In this document: positions 55,077 to 64,000 of the stretch, in pieces
Layout: each line of letters opens with the position of its first letter
Numbering within the stretch: position 1 is the first letter of the stretch
NCBI RefSeq assembly: GCF_012034205.1
Contig: NZ_JAATEM010000019.1
Span: 62,001 to 126,000 of the forward strand
Length of the DNA stretch: 64,000 nucleotides
From: Streptomyces composti
GTDB lineage: Bacteria; Actinomycetota; Actinomycetes; Streptomycetales; Streptomycetaceae
Reading direction: 5' to 3'
The notes under the pieces: generated by a model
What the model was told of the DNA's origin: nothing
The model's input: only the letters and a program-made list of their open reading frames with translations
Databases searched by the model: none
Made by a program: the position numbers and the translations under genes

Positions 55077-55662
55077 TCACCGCGGCGCCGCTGGTGAACG
55101 GGGTGAGCACGTCGTAGCGGATGCACAGCGCGACCAGGGCGGCGCCGACGATGGCCGGGACGGCGTACAGATCGCGGTCCCAGCGCAGCAGCGAGGGCAC
55201 CTCGTTGGCGAGCACGTCCCGCAGCACGCCGCCGCCCACGGCGGTGGCCAGGCCCAGACAGGCGGAGGCGGTCAGTCCGAGCCCGTACTCGTACGCCTTG
55301 ATCGTCCCGGCGACGCAGAACAGGCCGAGGCCGGCCGCGTCGAAGACATTGACGGCCGCCTGGATCCGCTCCACCTGGGGATGCAGGAAGATCACCAGGG
55401 TGGCGGCGAGCAGCGGGGTGACGAAGTACCCCAGGTCCGTGAAGGCGGCCGGCGGCACGGCACCGATGACCAGGTCACGGAAGAGCCCGCCGCCGCACGC
55501 GGTGACCTCGGCGAGCACGGCGATACCGAACACGTCGAAGTTCTTGCGGACGGCCAGCAGGGCGCCGGAGATCGCGAAGACGAAGATGCCGATCAGGTCG
55601 AGCGTGTGCTGGACGGACGGGCTGAAGAGTTGCTGGAGCACCCTTACATTCTCACCCAGCAT
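54985..55662 (-). CDS. TRIC/UPF0126 membrane channel or transporter protein
   Basis: This 225-residue seven-helix protein has the internal duplication typical of bacterial TRIC proteins. GGGLFRDLVIGAVPPAAF occurs in the first half and GGGVLRDVLANEVPSLL in the second, each with the Gly-rich kink before RD. Bacterial TRICs are potassium-permeable trimers; the E. coli relatives YadS/YicG have been linked to other small solutes. ATG 55662 (MLGENVRVLQQLF) is chosen after GGCGGGGG. Its 3' end overlaps the converging esterase gene by 92 bases. Confidence 0.88.
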   Translation of the reverse strand: MLGENVRVLQQLFSPSVQHTLDLIGIFVFAISGALLAVRKNFDVFGIAVLAEVTACGGGLFRDLVIGAVPPAAFTDLGYFVTPLLAATLVIFLHPQVERIQAAVNVFDAAGLGLFCVAGTIKAYEYGLGLTASACLGLATAVGGGVLRDVLANEVPSLLRWDRDLYAVPAIVGAALVALCIRYDVLTPFTSGAAVITAFVLRLLAMRYHWRAPRAWHRRSTVREE

Positions 55663-55704
55663 CGAGCCCCCGCCTTGCAATAGAAGGCGAGGGCTCGCGG
55701 GCGC

Positions 55705-56846
<1,142 letters not shown>

Positions 56847-56850
<4 letters not shown>

Positions 56851-57929
56851 AGCTTCGGCGCAATCTCTTCGGTCCAGATACGCTCCCGCTGCTCCTGGCT
56901 CATGTGGCAGGCGGCCCAGTGCCGGCTGCCGACCTCGGTCAGCTCGGGGCGGACCGTGCGGGTCACGTCGTCCTTGGGGATGTCCGCGTACGGGCAGCGC
57001 GGGTTGAAGGCGCAGCCAGGCGGGAGGTTGATCAGGGAGGGCGGCTGGCCCTTCACCGGGATGAGCCGGTCGGTCTCGTCACGGTCCAGGCGCGGCATCG
57101 AGCCGAGCAGGCCCCAGGTGTAGGGGTGGCGGGGCTCGGAGAACACGGCCTCGGCCGGGCCGCGCTCCACGCACCGGCCGCCGTACATCACCAGCAGGTC
57201 GTCGGCCATCTCGGCGACCACGCCGAGATCATGGGTGATCATGATGACGGCGGAGCCGAACTCCTTCTGCAGATCCCGGATCAGGTCGAGGATCTGCGCC
57301 TGCACGGTGACGTCCAGGGCGGTGGTGGGCTCGTCCGCGATCAGCAGCTCGGGGTTGTTCACCAGCGCCATGGCAATCATGGCGCGCTGGCGCATACCGC
57401 CGGAGAACTCGTGCGGGTAGCTGTCGACCCGCTTGCCGGGCTCGGGGATGCCGACCCGGTCGAGCATCTCGACCGCGCGCTGCTTGGCGATCTTCTTGCT
57501 GACGTCGTGGTGGACCCGGTAGGCCTCCACGATCTGGTGGCCGACCGTGTAGTACGGGTGCATCGCCGACAGCGGGTCCTGGAAGATCATCGCCATCTTC
57601 CGTCCGCGCAGCCGGCGCACCTCGTCCGGATGGGCGCCGATCAGCTCCTGGCCGTCCAGCCAGACCTCGCCGCTGACCTTGGCGCGCGCCGAGCGGTGCA
57701 GGCCCATCACGCCGAGCGAGGTGACGGACTTTCCGGAGCCGGACTCGCCGACGATGCCCAGGGTTCTGCCCCGCGCCACGTCGAAGCTGACGCCGTCCAC
57801 CGACTTGACCAGACCGTCGTCCGTGTCGAAGTGGATGCGCAGATCACGCACGGACAGGAAGACGTCGTCCGCGTCGGACTGTGCGAGCGGCGCCGGTTCA
57901 CCGAGCGCCGCCTTTTCGAGCTTGCTCAC
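56847..57929 (-). CDS. Oligopeptide ABC transporter ATP-binding protein (OppD/DppD type)
   Basis: This 360-residue partner ATPase begins at GTG 57929, which overlaps the permease stop as GTGA with GAGGT upstream. The Walker A is GESGSGKSVTSLG, the signature FSGGMRQRAMIAMAL, the Walker B LLIADEPTTALD and the switch ITHDLGVVAEM. The C-terminal extension has LINLPPGCAFNPRCPYADI and a later Cys, the usual cluster-binding pattern. Start and stop both overlap neighbours by four bases, which supports stoichiometric coupled translation with the permease and the other ATPase. Confidence 0.94.
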
Positions 57930-58936
57930 GAGTACCTCACGCGGGGGTCGATGGCGGCGTACACCAGGTCGACGACGAGATTGCAGAAGACGATGAAGAA
58001 GGCCGCGACCAGGGTCACGCCCATGACGATGGGCAGGTCGTTGTCCTTGATGGACTGCACGGCGTACGCGCCGATGCCCTGCAGCGAGAACACGGTCTCG
58101 GTGAGCACCGCGGTGCCGACCAGAAGCCCGAAGTCCATGCCGAAGATGGTGACGATCGGGGTGAGCGCCGAGCGCAGGCCGTGCTTGGTGACGACCGTGC
58201 TCTCCTTCAGACCCTTGGCCCTGGCCGTGCGGATGTAGTCCTCGCTCATCGTCTCGAGCATGCCCGCCCGGGTGAGCCGGGCGTACAGCGCGGAGAAGAG
58301 GAAGGCGAGGCTGATCCAGGGCAGCATCAGGTGCCAGGCCCAGTCGACGGGGCTCTCCGTGAACGGGATGTACTCCACGCTCTCCCAGATGGGGACCTCG
58401 TACACGAACAGGGCGTTGAGGACCTGCCCGGTGAAGAAGATCGGGAGGGAGACGCCGGCCAGGGCGATGATCATGGCGATGCGGTCGACCGGCTTGCCCT
58501 TGCGCAGCGCGGAGATGACACCGGTCGTGACACCGCTGATCACCCAGATCACGGCGGCGCCGATGGCCAGCGAGAAGGAGACCGGGATCCGTTCGGTCAG
58601 CTGCGGCCACACCTCGACGTGGCTCTTGAAGGAGTAGCCGAAGCACGGGGCGTCGCAGTGGGTGGCGTCGGGGCCGAACTTGTAGTCGGCGCCCGCCACG
58701 ATGGCCTTGATGAAGTCCCAGTACTGGACGTAGAGGGGCTGGTCCAGGCCCAGGTTCTTCTTGATCGCGGCGACGGACTCGGGGTTGGCGTCCTTGCCGA
58801 CGTACTGGGTGGCGAGCTGATCGGCCGTCTGGCCGCCGAGCCGTGGGACCAGGAAGAAGATCGCGAAGGTGACTGCGCTGACCACCAGCAGCAACAGCAC
58901 CGCGCCGAAGACGCGTCGGATGATGTACGCAGCCAC
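57926..58936 (-). CDS. Oligopeptide ABC transporter permease (OppB/DppB type)
   Basis: This 336-residue inner-membrane subunit has six predicted helices. The first is IIRRVFGAVLLLLVVSAVTFAIFF, followed by a long external loop with a cysteine pair. The cytoplasmic coupling motif is EDYIRTARAKGLKESTVVTKHGLRSALTPIVTIFG, with the EAA-type Gly. The start is GTG 58936; its GGAG ribosome site lies in the arm of a strong RNA hairpin at 58949-58989. It pairs with the second permease encoded at 60826. Confidence 0.92.
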   Translation of the reverse strand: MAAYIIRRVFGAVLLLLVVSAVTFAIFFLVPRLGGQTADQLATQYVGKDANPESVAAIKKNLGLDQPLYVQYWDFIKAIVAGADYKFGPDATHCDAPCFGYSFKSHVEVWPQLTERIPVSFSLAIGAAVIWVISGVTTGVISALRKGKPVDRIAMIIALAGVSLPIFFTGQVLNALFVYEVPIWESVEYIPFTESPVDWAWHLMLPWISLAFLFSALYARLTRAGMLETMSEDYIRTARAKGLKESTVVTKHGLRSALTPIVTIFGMDFGLLVGTAVLTETVFSLQGIGAYAVQSIKDNDLPIVMGVTLVAAFFIVFCNLVVDLVYAAIDPRVRYS

Positions 58937-58948
58937 AGCTGTGCGGCT

Positions 58949-58989
58949 CCGGACGGCCGGGGCGGATCGTGTCCGCCCCGGCCGTCCGG
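58949..58989 (-). promoter_or_regulatory. Intra-operon hairpin covering the OppB-type gene's ribosome site
   Basis: Eighteen bases at 58949-58966 pair perfectly with 58972-58989 around a five-base loop. It begins 59 bases after the binding-protein stop, and its 3' arm runs into the GGAG Shine-Dalgarno of the permease, 13 bases before GTG. It may protect the binding-protein mRNA, act as a partial terminator, or limit permease translation. Confidence 0.7.
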
Positions 58990-59047
58990 CGCCTTCACCT
59001 GCCTTTCAGTGGATTACCGGCCCTGCTGTTCTGTGAAGCGGCATGTG

Positions 59048-60799
59048 CTACTTGGCGGAGCTCATGAGCACGTAGTCGTACATGCCGAGGTACGCCTGGG
59101 TGACCGTGACGTTGGCCGCGGACTCCGGGCGGAACAGCAGGTTCTTGCGGTAGACGAGCGGCACCACGGTGGCGGTGTCCATCACCATCTTGTCGATCTC
59201 GCCCCAGGTCTTGGTGCGCTCGGCCTCGTCGGTGTTGGCGATGCCTTCCTTGAGCGCCTTGTTGATCTTGGGGTCGTCCAGCTCCATCAGGTTGTTGCCG
59301 CCGGAGGGCTTGATGGCGGCGCCGTTGACGATCTGGTCGAGGAAGCCGTAGCCGGTCGGCCAGTCGGCACCCCACGCCATCGACATCATGCCGAGCTTGT
59401 GCTTGTGCACGTAGCTCGGGACACCGGCGAAGTTGGAGAAGTACTTGCCCGAGGGGAACTGCTTGATCTCGGCCTGGATGCCCACCTTCTTCAGCGCGTT
59501 CTGAATGGCGGTGGCGGCGGCGACCTCGGCGGGCCGGTCCGAACGGGCCGTCAGGTTCGTGGTGAAGCCGTTCGGCTTGCCGCACTGCTTCAGCTCGTCC
59601 TTGGCCTTGTCGACGTCGCCCTTGTTGCCCGGCGTGGCGTAGGTGTCGAACTTGGTGTAGCCGTTCACCGTCGGCGGCAGCAGCGTGGTGGCCACGTCGC
59701 CCTTGGGCGCGCCGCCCATGGCGTCCACCACGGACTGCTTGTCGATGGCGTACTGCACGGCCTTGCGGCAGTGGATGTTGTCGAACGGCTTCACATGCAC
59801 GTTCAGCGCCAGGTACTGGGTGGCGCCGGCGTAGGAGATGTCCGTCTGCTTGGCCAGCTTGCCGGAGAGGACCTTCGGCTGGGTCTGCGGCTGCACACCC
59901 GTGCCGGCGGCGTCAGCCGTGATCTTGTCGGACAGCAGGTTGTTGTCGACGGTGACCGGGTTGACCTTGAACTTGATCTCGACCTTGTCCGGCAGCGCCT
60001 TGCGGATCGGGTCCGTCTTCGGGTCCCACTCCGGGTTGCGCACCAGGGTGGCGCTGCGGCCCTCCTGGTACGACTGGAACTTGTAGGGGCCGGAGGACAC
60101 GATGTGCTGGACGTACTTCGCACCGTCGTCCTTCGCCCGCGGCACCGGGGCCGTCTGGGAGAACGTCGCCAGGTAGTCGAAGTCGGCGAACGGCTGGTTG
60201 AGGTGGAAGACGATCGTGTGGTCGTCCGGCGTCTCGATGGACTTGATGCCCTCGGGCGACTTGTCCTTGTACGGGCCCTTGTACTTGTCGCCGCCCTCGA
60301 GGAACGCCTTGAAGTAGGTCGGGCCGTTGGACAGCGCCTCCGGCGCGAAGTTGGAGCGCTCGATGGCGTACTTGACGTCCTTGGACGTCACCGGGGTGCC
60401 GTCCTCGAACTTCACACCCTTGCGCAGCTTGTACGTCCAGGTCTTGGCGTCCGGGCTCGGCTTGCCGAGGGACTCGGCGAGGTCGGGGACGACCTCCAGG
60501 CCCTCCTTGCCCGCGGCCGGCTTGAACGTGGTGAGCGTACGGCCGTACAGGCGGGAGAAGTTCATCACCCAGCCGTAGTAGCTGTTGCCCGGGTCGAGGG
60601 AGTCCGGCACGTCCGAGTGCTGGTAGGTGACGGTTCCCCCCTTCTTGTCCGACGCGTTGACGATGGAGGTAAGCGCCGCGTCCTTCTTGGCGTTGCCTCC
60701 ATTGCCGTCGTCGTCCTTGCCACCACCGCCGCATGCGGCAGCGCCCAGCGACAACGCCAGGACCGACGCCACGCCGGCGGTCACCCTTCTCGTCTTCAC
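59048..60799 (-). CDS. Oligopeptide-binding lipoprotein (SBP family 5)
   Basis: This 583-residue exported lipoprotein starts at GTG 60799 (MKTRRVTAGVASVLALSLGAAACGG). The signal peptide ends at a lipobox-like AAAC, with Cys at about residue 23, then a Gly/Asp/Lys linker. The SBP_bac_5 fold is shown by the peptide-site region VVPDLAESLGKPSPDAKTWT and LRKGVKFEDGTPVTSKDV, the family's most conserved part, plus the late FDNIHCRKAVQYAIDK. It captures peptides outside the membrane for the permease pair. It sits between the two permease genes, and the gaps and hairpin imply it is the most abundant product. Confidence 0.93.
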   Translation of the reverse strand: MKTRRVTAGVASVLALSLGAAACGGGGKDDDGNGGNAKKDAALTSIVNASDKKGGTVTYQHSDVPDSLDPGNSYYGWVMNFSRLYGRTLTTFKPAAGKEGLEVVPDLAESLGKPSPDAKTWTYKLRKGVKFEDGTPVTSKDVKYAIERSNFAPEALSNGPTYFKAFLEGGDKYKGPYKDKSPEGIKSIETPDDHTIVFHLNQPFADFDYLATFSQTAPVPRAKDDGAKYVQHIVSSGPYKFQSYQEGRSATLVRNPEWDPKTDPIRKALPDKVEIKFKVNPVTVDNNLLSDKITADAAGTGVQPQTQPKVLSGKLAKQTDISYAGATQYLALNVHVKPFDNIHCRKAVQYAIDKQSVVDAMGGAPKGDVATTLLPPTVNGYTKFDTYATPGNKGDVDKAKDELKQCGKPNGFTTNLTARSDRPAEVAAATAIQNALKKVGIQAEIKQFPSGKYFSNFAGVPSYVHKHKLGMMSMAWGADWPTGYGFLDQIVNGAAIKPSGGNNLMELDDPKINKALKEGIANTDEAERTKTWGEIDKMVMDTATVVPLVYRKNLLFRPESAANVTVTQAYLGMYDYVLMSSAK

Positions 60800-60825
60800 C
60801 TGAGGAAGCCCCCTCAATCGATGGA

Positions 60826-61824
60826 TCACTTGCTGCGAGGGTCGAGGGCGTCACGCAGCCCGTCACCCAGCAGGTTGAAGGCCAGGACCGTGATGAAGAT
60901 CGCCAGTCCGGGCACGAACATGTACTGCGGATCCGCCGTGTAGAGATCCACGGCGTTGCTGAGCATGCCGCCCCAGGAGGCCTGCGGCGGAGCGATACCG
61001 ACGCCGAGGAAGCTCAGCGATGCCTCGAAGAGGATGTTCGTCGGGATGATCAGCGTCGAGTAGACGATGATCGGTGCGACGAGGTTGGGCAGCAGCTCCC
61101 GGAACACGACGTACGGGCCGCGGGCGCCCATGCTGCGCGCCGCCTCGATGAACTCACGCTCCCTCAGGCTCATCGTCTGCGCGCGCACGATACGGCCGAT
61201 GTACGGCCAGCTGAAGAAGCCGATCACGAAGATCAGCACGCAGATGCGCAGCGGCAGGCCGTCGAGGCCGAAGAAGCCGTCCTGCACCGAGGCCGAGATG
61301 GAGATGGCGAACAGCAGCAGCGGGAACGCCAGGAAGGTGTCCATCATCCGGCTGATGATGGAGTCCACCCAGCCGCCGTAGTACCCGGCGAGCAGGCCCA
61401 TCACGGTGCCGATCAGCACGGAGAGCATCGTGGCGCCACCGGCCACCAGGAGGGAGACCCAGGAGCCGTCGATGATGCGGGCCAGCATGTCCCGGCCGTA
61501 CTGCGGGTCGACACCGAGCGGGTGCTCCCAGCTCATGCCGCCCCAGCCGCCCTTGGGGGCCAGCAGGGCGGGGTCGATGAGGTCCTGGTTGAACTTGTTG
61601 GGATCCAGGCCGAAGACCCACTGGATGGGCTTGGAGAGCACCGCCATCAGGACGAGCAGGACGACCACCACACCACCGGCCATCGCCACCTTGTCGCGCT
61701 TGAAGCGCATCCAGGCGATCTGGGTGAGCGAACGCCCTTCGATCTGGCTCTTCTTGACCCCGGCGAGCACGGCCTCGGGCTGTGCTCCGGCTTCCGCCCC
61801 CGTGGTCTCGATCGGTGCGGTCAC
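60826..61824 (-). CDS. Oligopeptide ABC transporter permease (OppC/DppC type)
   Basis: This 332-residue inner-membrane subunit starts at GTG 61824 after a GAGAGGGG site. An N-terminal cytoplasmic tail (residues 1-45) is followed by six helices: about 50-70, 125-150, 165-185, 205-230, 250-270 and 295-315. The coupling motif reads REREFIEAARSMGARGPYVVFRELLPN. A large periplasmic loop holds HPLGVDPQYGRDMLARI, the usual OppC segment. It is the first gene of the operon, 26 bases upstream of the binding protein. Confidence 0.92.
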   Translation of the reverse strand: MTAPIETTGAEAGAQPEAVLAGVKKSQIEGRSLTQIAWMRFKRDKVAMAGGVVVVLLVLMAVLSKPIQWVFGLDPNKFNQDLIDPALLAPKGGWGGMSWEHPLGVDPQYGRDMLARIIDGSWVSLLVAGGATMLSVLIGTVMGLLAGYYGGWVDSIISRMMDTFLAFPLLLFAISISASVQDGFFGLDGLPLRICVLIFVIGFFSWPYIGRIVRAQTMSLREREFIEAARSMGARGPYVVFRELLPNLVAPIIVYSTLIIPTNILFEASLSFLGVGIAPPQASWGGMLSNAVDLYTADPQYMFVPGLAIFITVLAFNLLGDGLRDALDPRSK

Positions 61825-62178
61825 GGTGCGATTGACCCCTCTCGGGTCGGCGATCCGCCGACCCCCCCTTGCTGCCGCTGTAGCGGTCGCTTGTCTCGTA
61901 CGCAGGACCGACCGGCCCGTGTCTCCGGGAGTCTTCAACGCTTCGGCGATCAGTATCCAGACCTGGAAGTGAATGGATGCGTAACCGTGATGCTGTCCTG
62001 GGGGTTCCGTTATCCGGACAGCGGCTAACGCGGGCCGGACGTAGGCGAATCGGCATAAATCCCGCCAGGCCACTGCGATTTGACGCGGTCTACGCGCGTG
62101 AACCGCGTCCGTCGACGGGGGCGGGACGCGGTGCCGGGGCCCCGGTGCGGCGCGGTGACGGGGCAGGGCGGAGGTGGC
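61825..62178. promoter_or_regulatory. Promoter region of the oligopeptide operon with an inverted repeat
   Basis: This 354-base gap lies upstream of the OppC-type gene. GCTGTCC (61992-61998) and GGACAGC (62016-62022) form a seven-base inverted repeat around 17 bases, an operator candidate. The stretch 61990-62080 is less GC-rich than the surroundings. I could not fix -35/-10 boxes. The segment 62080-62178 is GC-rich and holds no feature I can support. Confidence 0.45.
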
Positions 62179-62997
62179 TCAGTAGGCGCCGGGAGCCGGC
62201 GGCTGGACCGGCGGACCGCCGTAACCGGCGGCGGGCGCGGGGGCCGCCGAAGGGGCCGGGGCGTGTGCCTCACGGTCGTAGAACGGGCGGGCGTTGTGGC
62301 GCAGCCACATGACGACCGGGTCGTGCTCGTCGCTCATCGCGACCGTGGACACCGGCAGGCCGTCCGGGACGGCGGCCAGGGACTGCTGCATCATCGCGCG
62401 CACCGAGTCCACCGCCTGCGGCGAGGTGTCGTACACGTCCAGGCCGATGGCCAGGTACGGCGCGCCGAGGGCCGGCTGGACCCAGGCCCGGCGCAGGGAG
62501 CGCACCGCCGGGGTGCGGTGGGCGTTCTGCGTGAGCAGGGCGTAGAACTGCGGGATCTCCACGGCCGGTTCGGACAGGCGCAGCGGTCCCGCGGGCTGTC
62601 GGTCGAGGCCGGTGGCGATGCGGCGCAGGTCGAGCCAGGGGATGCCGACGCCGCCGCCCGGGGCGTGCGGGTTGAGCCAGAGGCCGTAGCGGTCGGGGTA
62701 GAGGGCGCGGGCCACGTCGAGGCCGTCGACCACCTCGTAGGAGCGGTTCCAGCCGCTCGCCGAGAGTTCCTGAGCGGAGGTGACGCACGGGGCGTAGCCG
62801 TGCCCGTCGACCTCCATGTTGGCGTACTGGGCGTCCGGGGAGCCGGCCTGGCCGTGCCACAGCAGCATCCAGACCTGGCCGGTGGAGGGGGTGGCGAGGG
62901 CGCGCAGCAGGGCTTCGTAGGCGTCGTAGCGCCCCGGCGTCACCTGGCGCAGCATGTGCTCGACCTGGCCGGTCGCGGCGGTGCCGCTCGCGCTCAC
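62179..62997 (-). CDS. SseB-like protein (paralogue 1)
   Basis: This 272-residue cytoplasmic protein has two SseB-type halves. The N-terminal part has RYDAYEALLRALATPSTGQVWMLLWHGQ and YANMEVDGHGYAPCVTSAQELSAS. The C-terminal part has RAWVQPALGAPYLAIGLDV and HDPVVMWLRHNARPFYDRE. A Pro/Ala/Gly-rich tail of about 30 residues ends it. E. coli SseB only has a loose link to serine sensitivity, so the role is unknown. GTG 62997 follows AGAGGGGCGG. The second paralogue lies 131 bases upstream on the same strand. Confidence 0.82.
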   Translation of the reverse strand: MSASGTAATGQVEHMLRQVTPGRYDAYEALLRALATPSTGQVWMLLWHGQAGSPDAQYANMEVDGHGYAPCVTSAQELSASGWNRSYEVVDGLDVARALYPDRYGLWLNPHAPGGGVGIPWLDLRRIATGLDRQPAGPLRLSEPAVEIPQFYALLTQNAHRTPAVRSLRRAWVQPALGAPYLAIGLDVYDTSPQAVDSVRAMMQQSLAAVPDGLPVSTVAMSDEHDPVVMWLRHNARPFYDREAHAPAPSAAPAPAAGYGGPPVQPPAPGAY

Positions 62998-63062
62998 TGT
63001 TACCGCCCCTCTGTGTCAACGCCGTGAGTGGACCTAGCTTAAGGGTCGCCCCGCAGCCCGGG

Positions 63063-63078
63063 GTCCGCCCGTGCGGAC
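63063..63078. terminator. Short hairpin between the two SseB-like genes
   Basis: GTCCGC (63063-63068) pairs with GCGGAC (63073-63078) around a CCGT loop, 50 bases after the upstream gene's stop. It is weak and could be chance in this GC-rich gap. Confidence 0.3.
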
Positions 63079-63128
63079 GGGGGCGCGCGGTGCCGTGACC
63101 GGTCCCGCGCACCCGCGCGTTCCCCGGG

Positions 63129-63923
63129 TCAGCCGGCCGGCCGCTGGTAGAAGGGACGCACCCGCTCCCGCATCCAGGTGCCGACCGGGTCCTGCGTCAC
63201 GTCCAGCAGTACCAGGTTGACCGGCCACGGTGCCGGAGCCTTGGCCAGGGCACGGCCGAGGGCCTCCAGCGGCAGGGCGCGCAGGTCGCCCTCCCACTGG
63301 GAGAGCTCCACGCCCACGAACATCACCGGATCGGCGGTCTCGATCGCCGCCAGGCAGCGGCGGGCGGTGGTGACGACACCGATGGTGTCGAACTCCGCGG
63401 ACGCCGCCGACAGGAAGTCGACGGGGTCGTCCTGCCAGTCCGGTTCGAACAGGCGGACGCGGCCGCCGGAGGCCGGGCCGTCCAGCGGGGTGCGCCCGGC
63501 GCGGCACAGCTCGGCCACCGCGGGCGGCGGCAGCGGGATGCCGACGACTCCGCCCGGGTTGACGGCGATGCCCGCCTGCGGCGGCAGACCGCGCGCGAAC
63601 TCCACGGCCGGCGCGATGGTGTACGCCATGTGCGAGCCGACGACCTGGTGGAACTGCTCCTCGGAGCTGAAGACCGGGACGTAGGCCTGCCCGTCCAGCT
63701 CCATCGTGGGCACGTCGAGCGGTCCGCTGTGCGGGCCGCCGCCGTTGGGCAGCGGCACCCAGATGAAGCTGCGGCCCAGCACCTCGACGATCCGCCCGCC
63801 GGCCGAGGGCACACCGAGCGAGGCGGAGAGCACCTCCTCCAGCTCGTTGCCGGGCCATCCGCCGTGCGGATGGGGATGTGCCTGCGCCGGGAAGTCCGCG
63901 GAAAACCCCGCCGGAATGTCCAT
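63129..63923 (-). CDS. SseB-like protein (paralogue 2)
   Basis: This 264-residue protein is related to the neighbour at 62179: both have a middle segment GVGIPW/GVVGIPLP and end with DPV-x-(T/V)W/M-x-R-x-R-x-x-ARPFY/VRPFY. The first half shows AGGRIVEVLGRSFIWVPLPNGGG and MELDGQAYVPVFSSEEQFHQ, the SseB N-terminal pattern. The start is taken as ATG 63923 (MDIPAGFSADFPAQAHPHPH); ATG 63947 is also possible. Function unknown. The region 63924-64000 carries only the upstream sequence of this gene, with no further feature. Confidence 0.78.
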   Translation of the reverse strand: MDIPAGFSADFPAQAHPHPHGGWPGNELEEVLSASLGVPSAGGRIVEVLGRSFIWVPLPNGGGPHSGPLDVPTMELDGQAYVPVFSSEEQFHQVVGSHMAYTIAPAVEFARGLPPQAGIAVNPGGVVGIPLPPPAVAELCRAGRTPLDGPASGGRVRLFEPDWQDDPVDFLSAASAEFDTIGVVTTARRCLAAIETADPVMFVGVELSQWEGDLRALPLEALGRALAKAPAPWPVNLVLLDVTQDPVGTWMRERVRPFYQRPAG

Positions 63924-64000
63924 CTGCCTACCGCCTGACTGAAACATCGCTGTAGCCCAGAAGGCTAACGCCCCCACCGGCACCCGTTCTCCACGGCCGC

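Noticed and set aside
55687..55698. GCGAGGGCTCGC hairpin after the last peptide transporter gene
   Set aside because: The stem would have a two-base loop, too tight to be a convincing terminator.
57881..60943. 1,020-residue open frame antisense to the oligopeptide operon
   Set aside because: It spans several genuine genes of the other strand and has no domain or plausible start.

Overview
The window is a 64-kb piece of a Streptomyces-type chromosome. The DNA is very GC-rich, many genes start with GTG, intergenic gaps are short, and perfect GC-rich hairpins follow many genes. The gene order (ilvE-leuB-proline catabolism-serA-ilvC-ilvN-ilvB-GGDEF/EAL protein, then gatBAC-rmdB-ligA, mnmA, cysteine desulfurase, and an oligopeptide ABC operon) matches, from memory, the core region of Streptomyces coelicolor around SCO5475-SCO5523. 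No tRNA, rRNA, CRISPR array, insertion sequence or phage gene was seen.

Layout. 1-250 is the tail of a nucleobase permease. 364-6575 holds ilvE, leuB, a small protein, an AAC(2')-like acetyltransferase and the proline catabolic pair (P5C dehydrogenase and proline dehydrogenase), all on the minus strand. A PucR-type regulator, probably their activator, diverges from them at 6752. 7952-10158 is a TetR/MFS efflux pair around a repeat-rich operator. 10445-13580 looks like accessory DNA: a glycosyltransferase followed by a frameshifted glycine-rich protein. 13664-19218 is the serine and branched-chain block serA, ilvC, ilvN, ilvB, with a leader peptide and transcription attenuator before ilvB. 19252-29337 has a membrane PAS-GGDEF-EAL protein with a degenerate EAL domain, a 2-hydroxyacid dehydrogenase, an aldo/keto reductase, a lipoprotein sugar dehydrogenase, a small DUF6191-type protein and a very large LuxR regulator. 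29642-34984 contains small and membrane proteins, a GNAT enzyme overlapping an MMPL transporter, and a methyltransferase. 35157-43969 holds gatB, gatA and gatC with a small membrane protein between gatA and gatB, then an rmdB-type c-di-GMP enzyme and NAD-dependent ligA.

43984-53713 carries a short MetE-like protein, an SDR, a LOG-like protein, a methyltransferase, a hydrolase, mnmA, a Tat-exported amidase, a cysteine desulfurase (sulfur donor for MnmA), two small membrane proteins, a FabR/DesT-like TetR regulator with two palindromic operators, and a thioesterase. 53838-55662 is a membrane-anchored esterase whose 3' end overlaps a TRIC/UPF0126 channel gene. 55705-61824 is a five-gene oligopeptide ABC operon in the unusual order permease-binding protein-permease-ATPase-ATPase. 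Two SseB-like paralogues close the window.

No single cluster is clearly a new system. The best leads are regulatory: the repeat pair between the proline genes and their presumed activator, the ilvB attenuator, the FabR/DesT-like operators and the tandem ATAC repeats. Other leads are the glycosyltransferase/glycine-rich protein pair, the AAC(2') homologue and the degenerate EAL domain. All functions come from reading motifs and from memory of the families; no database search was run.
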